DNA of 64,000 nucleotides. Origin: Xenophilus sp. E41. Its GTDB lineage: Bacteria; Pseudomonadota; Gammaproteobacteria; Burkholderiales; Burkholderiaceae_C. The stretch is from contig NZ_QPIB01000043.1 of NCBI RefSeq assembly GCF_003671765.1, positions 186,001 through 250,000 of the forward strand. Direction: 5' to 3'. The position numbers and the translations under genes were made by a program. The notes under the pieces were generated by a model, which made no database searches, was not told the origin of the DNA, and saw only the letters and a program-made list of their open reading frames with translations. Of this stretch, positions 60,353 through 64,000 are shown piece by piece. Every line of letters starts with the position of its first letter. Position 1 is the stretch's first letter.

Positions 60353-60452
60353 TCGGAAAACGAATCGAGTGCGCGACGTCCGGCGCTCGCTCATGCCGCA
60401 CGGCACGCCGTTCGTCTGCCCTGCGATTCCCCTTGCCTGGAGACCGCTTCCC

Positions 60453-61154
60453 ATGATCGACAAGATCGCGCGCTCGGTGGCCGACGCGCTGGCCGACACG
60501 GCCGACGGCGCCACCGTGCTCATCGGCGGCTTCGGCACCGCCGGCATCCCCAACGAGTTGATCGACGGCCTGATCGAGCAGGGCGCGAAGGACCTCACGG
60601 TCGTCAACAACAACGCCGGCAACGGCGATGCCGGCCTGGCCGCGCTGCTCAAGGCGGGGCGCGTGCGCAAGATCATCTGCAGCTTCCCGCGCCAGGCCGA
60701 CAGCCATGTCTTCGACGCGCTGTACCGCAGCGGCAAGCTGGAGCTGGAACTGGTGCCGCAAGGCAACCTGGCCGAACGCATCCGTGCCGCCGGCGCCGGC
60801 ATCGGCGCCTTCTTCTGCCCCACGGGCTACGGCACCGAGCTGGCTGGCGAGCGCGAGACGCGCGTGATCGACGGCAGGCCTTACGTGCTCGAGTACCCCA
60901 TCCACGGCGACCTGGCGCTCATCAAGGCCGAACGCGGCGACCGCTGGGGCAACCTCACGTATCGCAAGGCCGCGCGCAACTTCGGGCCCGTGATGGCGAT
61001 GGCGGCGAAGAAGACCGTGGCCACCGTGCACGAGATCGCCGAGCTGGGCAGCATGGACCCCGAGGCCATCGTGACGCCCGGCATCTTCGTGAGCCGCATC
61101 GTGAAGATCGGGCGCGTCGCCACGCAGGCCGGTGGCTTCAAGAAGGCCGCCTGA
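60453..61154 (+). CDS. pcaI: 3-oxoadipate CoA-transferase subunit A
   Basis: A 233-residue alpha subunit of a family I CoA-transferase. It has the typical N-terminus MIDKIARSVADALADTADGA, then VLIGGFGTAGIPNELIDGL (oxyanion/glycine loop), LTVVNNNAGNGDAGL, and GAFFCPTGYGTELAGE. It transfers CoA from succinyl-CoA to 3-oxoadipate. Start chosen at ATG 60453 (TGGAG ten bases upstream); the frame is open back through the operator. pcaJ follows after 12 bases. Symbol assigned from linkage with pcaF; 3-oxoacid CoA-transferase (scoA) is the alternative. Confidence 0.88.
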   Translation: MIDKIARSVADALADTADGATVLIGGFGTAGIPNELIDGLIEQGAKDLTVVNNNAGNGDAGLAALLKAGRVRKIICSFPRQADSHVFDALYRSGKLELELVPQGNLAERIRAAGAGIGAFFCPTGYGTELAGERETRVIDGRPYVLEYPIHGDLALIKAERGDRWGNLTYRKAARNFGPVMAMAAKKTVATVHEIAELGSMDPEAIVTPGIFVSRIVKIGRVATQAGGFKKAA

Positions 61155-61166
61155 AGGAGACACGCC

Positions 61167-61808
61167 ATGGCTTACCAACGCCGCACCAAGGACCTGCTTG
61201 CCGCCCGCGTGGCGCAGGACATCTTCGACGGCGCCGTCGTCAACCTCGGCATCGGCCAGCCCACGCTGGTGGCCAACCACCTGCCCGCGGGCCGCGAGGT
61301 GATCCTGCACAGCGAGAACGGCATCCTCGGCATGGGCCCGGCGCCGGCGGAGGGCGCCGAGGACTACGACCTCATCAACGCCGGCAAGCAGCCCGTGACG
61401 CTGCTGCCCGGCGGCGCGTACTTCCACCATGCCGACAGCTTCGCGATGATGCGCGGCGGGCACCTCGACATCTGCGTGCTGGGCGCCTTCCAGGTGTCGG
61501 CCACGGGCGATCTGGCCAACTGGAGCACCGGCGAGCCCGGCGCCATCCCGGCGGTGGGCGGGGCGATGGACCTGGCCATCGGCGCCAAGCAGACCTGGGT
61601 CATGATGGACCTGCTCACCAAGACCGGCGCCAGCAAGGTCGTCGAGCGTTGCACCTATCCGCTCACCGGCATCGGCTGCGTCAAGCGCGTGTATTCCGAC
61701 CTGGCGACACTCGCATGCACGCCGCAGGGCCTGAAGCTCATCGACAAAGTCGACGGGCTGGACCACGCCGAGCTCGAAAGGCTCGTGGGCTTGCCGATCG
61801 CTGCGTAA
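61167..61808 (+). CDS. pcaJ: 3-oxoadipate CoA-transferase subunit B
   Basis: A 213-residue beta subunit with the active-site glutamate in HSENGILGMGPAPAEGAEDY (Glu50), NLGIGQPTLVANHLP near the N-terminus and MMRGGHLDICVLGAFQVSAT further on. It forms the heterotetramer with PcaI. AAGGAG six bases before ATG 61167 supports the start. An inverted-repeat element follows the stop within five bases and separates it from pcaF. Confidence 0.9.
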   Translation: MAYQRRTKDLLAARVAQDIFDGAVVNLGIGQPTLVANHLPAGREVILHSENGILGMGPAPAEGAEDYDLINAGKQPVTLLPGGAYFHHADSFAMMRGGHLDICVLGAFQVSATGDLANWSTGEPGAIPAVGGAMDLAIGAKQTWVMMDLLTKTGASKVVERCTYPLTGIGCVKRVYSDLATLACTPQGLKLIDKVDGLDHAELERLVGLPIAA

Positions 61809-61812
61809 AAAG

Positions 61813-61936
61813 CGGACATCCGTACGCGAAGGGCGCGAAGGTTTCGCGAAGGACGCGAAAGAAAACATCCAAAATTCTTCTCTGACTTCTTTGCGACCTT
61901 CGCGCAGTTTTCGCGTCCTTCGCGTACGGAAGTCCG
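61813..61936. repeat. TTCGCG-type terminal-inverted-repeat element, copy 3
   Basis: The best-preserved copy. The left end CGGACATCCGTACGCGAAGG and right end CCTTCGCGTACGGAAGTCCG are inverted with one mismatch. The interior repeats TTCGCGAAGGACGCGAAAG and CGACCTTCGCGCAG/TTTTCGCGTCCTTCGCG. It lies between pcaJ and pcaF. Confidence 0.9.
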
Positions 61937-61966
61937 TATTCAGATCACTTACCCGAGACAACTGAC

Positions 61967-63172
<1,206 letters not shown>

Positions 63173-63203
63173 TCGACGCCGGCCCGCTCGGGGAAGCCGC
63201 CCG

Positions 63204-63833
63204 TCAGCGAAGCAGCTGCACGAGCTGCCACAACGCCAGCCCGGCCAGCATCGCGGCCGAGCACAGGTTGATGGCGCGTTGCCAGCGTGCGTCGAAGCGC
63301 TCGCGCAGCAGGCCGACCCCGGTCGACAGCAGCAGCCACCACAGTGCCGAACCCACCAGCACCCCCGACACCATGGCCCAGGGCGAGGCCGATGCGGCCG
63401 GCGCCCGGCCGGCGAGCACGCCGAAGACGGCGATGAAGGACAAGATGGTGCTCGGGTTGGACAGCGTCAGCACGAAGGTGCCCGCGAGGTAGCGCAGCAG
63501 CGAGCGCCCCGATGCGCGCTCGTCGCTGCGCGGCGTGATGGGCTGGGTGGCGATGCGCCAGGCCATCCACAGCAGGAAGGCAGCGCCGAACAGCGCCAGC
63601 CACAGGCGAACGCCCAGCAGCCAGGTGATGAGCGTGGTCACGCCGAAGGCGCCGACGGCACCGTACACCGCATCCGCCAGCGCGGCCCCGAGGCCGGTCG
63701 CCAGCCCGGCGGCGCGGCCATGGTCGAGGGTGCGCTGGATCGCGAGCACGCCGATCTGGCCGACCGGCGCGGCGATCGACAGGCCGATGAGCAGGGACTG
63801 CCAGAAGAGGGCGAGCGTGGCGGTGGAATGCAT
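63204..63833 (-). CDS. LysE-family amino acid/metabolite exporter
   Basis: A 209-residue membrane protein with six hydrophobic segments. The family signature is LLIGLSIAAPVGQIGVLAIQ near the N-terminus, where LysE/RhtB proteins have GPxxxxxxxxxxxGRxxG (here APVGQIGVL, LDHGRAAGLATGLGAALAD), plus LSNPSTILSFIAVFGVLAG. Start taken at ATG 63833; the frame is open further into the divergent region. Typically controlled by a divergently encoded regulator, which may be the partial gene at 63930. Substrate unknown. Confidence 0.88.
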   Translation of the reverse strand: MHSTATLALFWQSLLIGLSIAAPVGQIGVLAIQRTLDHGRAAGLATGLGAALADAVYGAVGAFGVTTLITWLLGVRLWLALFGAAFLLWMAWRIATQPITPRSDERASGRSLLRYLAGTFVLTLSNPSTILSFIAVFGVLAGRAPAASASPWAMVSGVLVGSALWWLLLSTGVGLLRERFDARWQRAINLCSAAMLAGLALWQLVQLLR

Positions 63834-63876
63834 GCCAAGGATTGTGCGAAGCCGGCGCTGCCGCGCCCAGCTGGAA

Positions 63877-63920
63877 TTCCAGGCAGGAACGGCCGATCGC
63901 TCGCTATTTTTCCAGGCAGG
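63877..63920. promoter_or_regulatory. Direct repeat in the divergent LysE/regulator region
   Basis: TTCCAGGCAGGAAC begins at 63877 and TTCCAGGCAGGGAC at 63910; 13 of 14 bases are identical and they are 33 bp apart, about three helical turns. Two half-sites on one face of DNA suggest a regulator binding site. Confidence 0.4.
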
Positions 63921-63929
63921 GACCCCGCG

Positions 63930-64000
63930 ATGGCTGAATCTCCCCCGCCCCTGCAGCTCGACGCCCGCGCCTGGAAACTGCTGCAGCACGGCCATCCCTT
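63930..64000 (+). CDS. 5' end of an unidentified gene, divergent from the LysE-type exporter
   Basis: ATG 63930 opens a frame to the window edge (MAESPPPLQLDARAWKLLQH, then GHP). Too little is present to identify it. Its position opposite a LysE-type gene suggests a transcriptional regulator, and the LDxRAWKLL stretch could begin an Lrp-like helix-turn-helix, but this is only a guess. Confidence 0.4.
   Translation, partial: MAESPPPLQLDARAWKLLQHGHP

Overview
The window is very GC-rich, densely coding bacterial DNA. Gene content and order point to a betaproteobacterium of the order Burkholderiales, family Comamonadaceae, probably close to Variovorax or relatives. The evidence is a dusB-fis pair, rubA-pilGHIJ-chpA, yqgE-ruvX-pyrR-pyrB with an inactive dihydroorotase, a protocatechuate 4,5-cleavage operon, and intergenic repeats ending in AGCTATnAAAA-like sequence of the kind I associate with that family. 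The genus is an inference; no rRNA is present.

Layout. 1-8130: housekeeping genes (ychF 3' end, a glutathione transferase, a YqaA-type membrane protein, dusB-fis, purH, hemL, thiD, rubredoxin). 8211-18021: the type IV pilus chemosensory operon pilG-pilH-pilI-pilJ-chpA, ended by a strong hairpin and facing a photolyase gene. 19630-24534: yqgE-ruvX-pyrR-pyrB-pyrX and an acyltransferase, followed by tRNA-Arg(CCU). 24690-28620: a decayed prophage or island remnant beside that tRNA, with a broken capsid-type gene, an intact membrane acyltransferase, a frameshifted and truncated beta-helix (tailspike-like) gene, a truncated DUF4325 gene and a broken tyrosine integrase. 28750-34533: accessory genes of mostly unknown role (a repeat lipoprotein, an AP2-like protein, small membrane proteins, two homologous minus-strand terminator elements, a 'plasmid stabilization'-type basic protein). 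34550-40629: tamB and tamA. 40712-44639: a 2OG-Fe(II) oxygenase and a MoxR/VWA operon. 44789-47901: cytochrome c4, an aldo/keto reductase and a tightly overlapping GIY-YIG/MarR/unknown operon.

48089-56120 is a catabolic region: ligC, ligB, ligA, ligI, ligK, ligJ and a signal-less ModA-like protein form one leftward operon taking protocatechuate through 4,5-cleavage to pyruvate and oxaloacetate. A divergent LysR regulator and a TctC-type binding protein adjoin it. 56208-59489 holds DUF1841, a PAP2 protein, an acyl carrier protein, a ketosynthase and a DUF4189 protein. 59490-63172 holds an IclR regulator divergent from pcaI-pcaJ-pcaF (3-oxoadipate to succinyl-CoA and acetyl-CoA). Together these suggest a soil organism able to use lignin-derived aromatic acids by more than one route. 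The window ends in a LysE-type exporter and the first codons of a divergent gene.

The most noteworthy structure lies between genes. A repeat family upstream of pyrB and ligB carries the ribosome binding site of the next gene inside one of two mutually exclusive hairpins. A second family of about 120 bp terminal-inverted-repeat elements sits between tandem genes three times. A third family sits at convergent gene ends and acts like a terminator. A near-perfect terminator hairpin lies in the dusB-fis leader, and two homologous pyrimidine-rich minus-strand elements with UUCG terminators look like small-RNA candidates.
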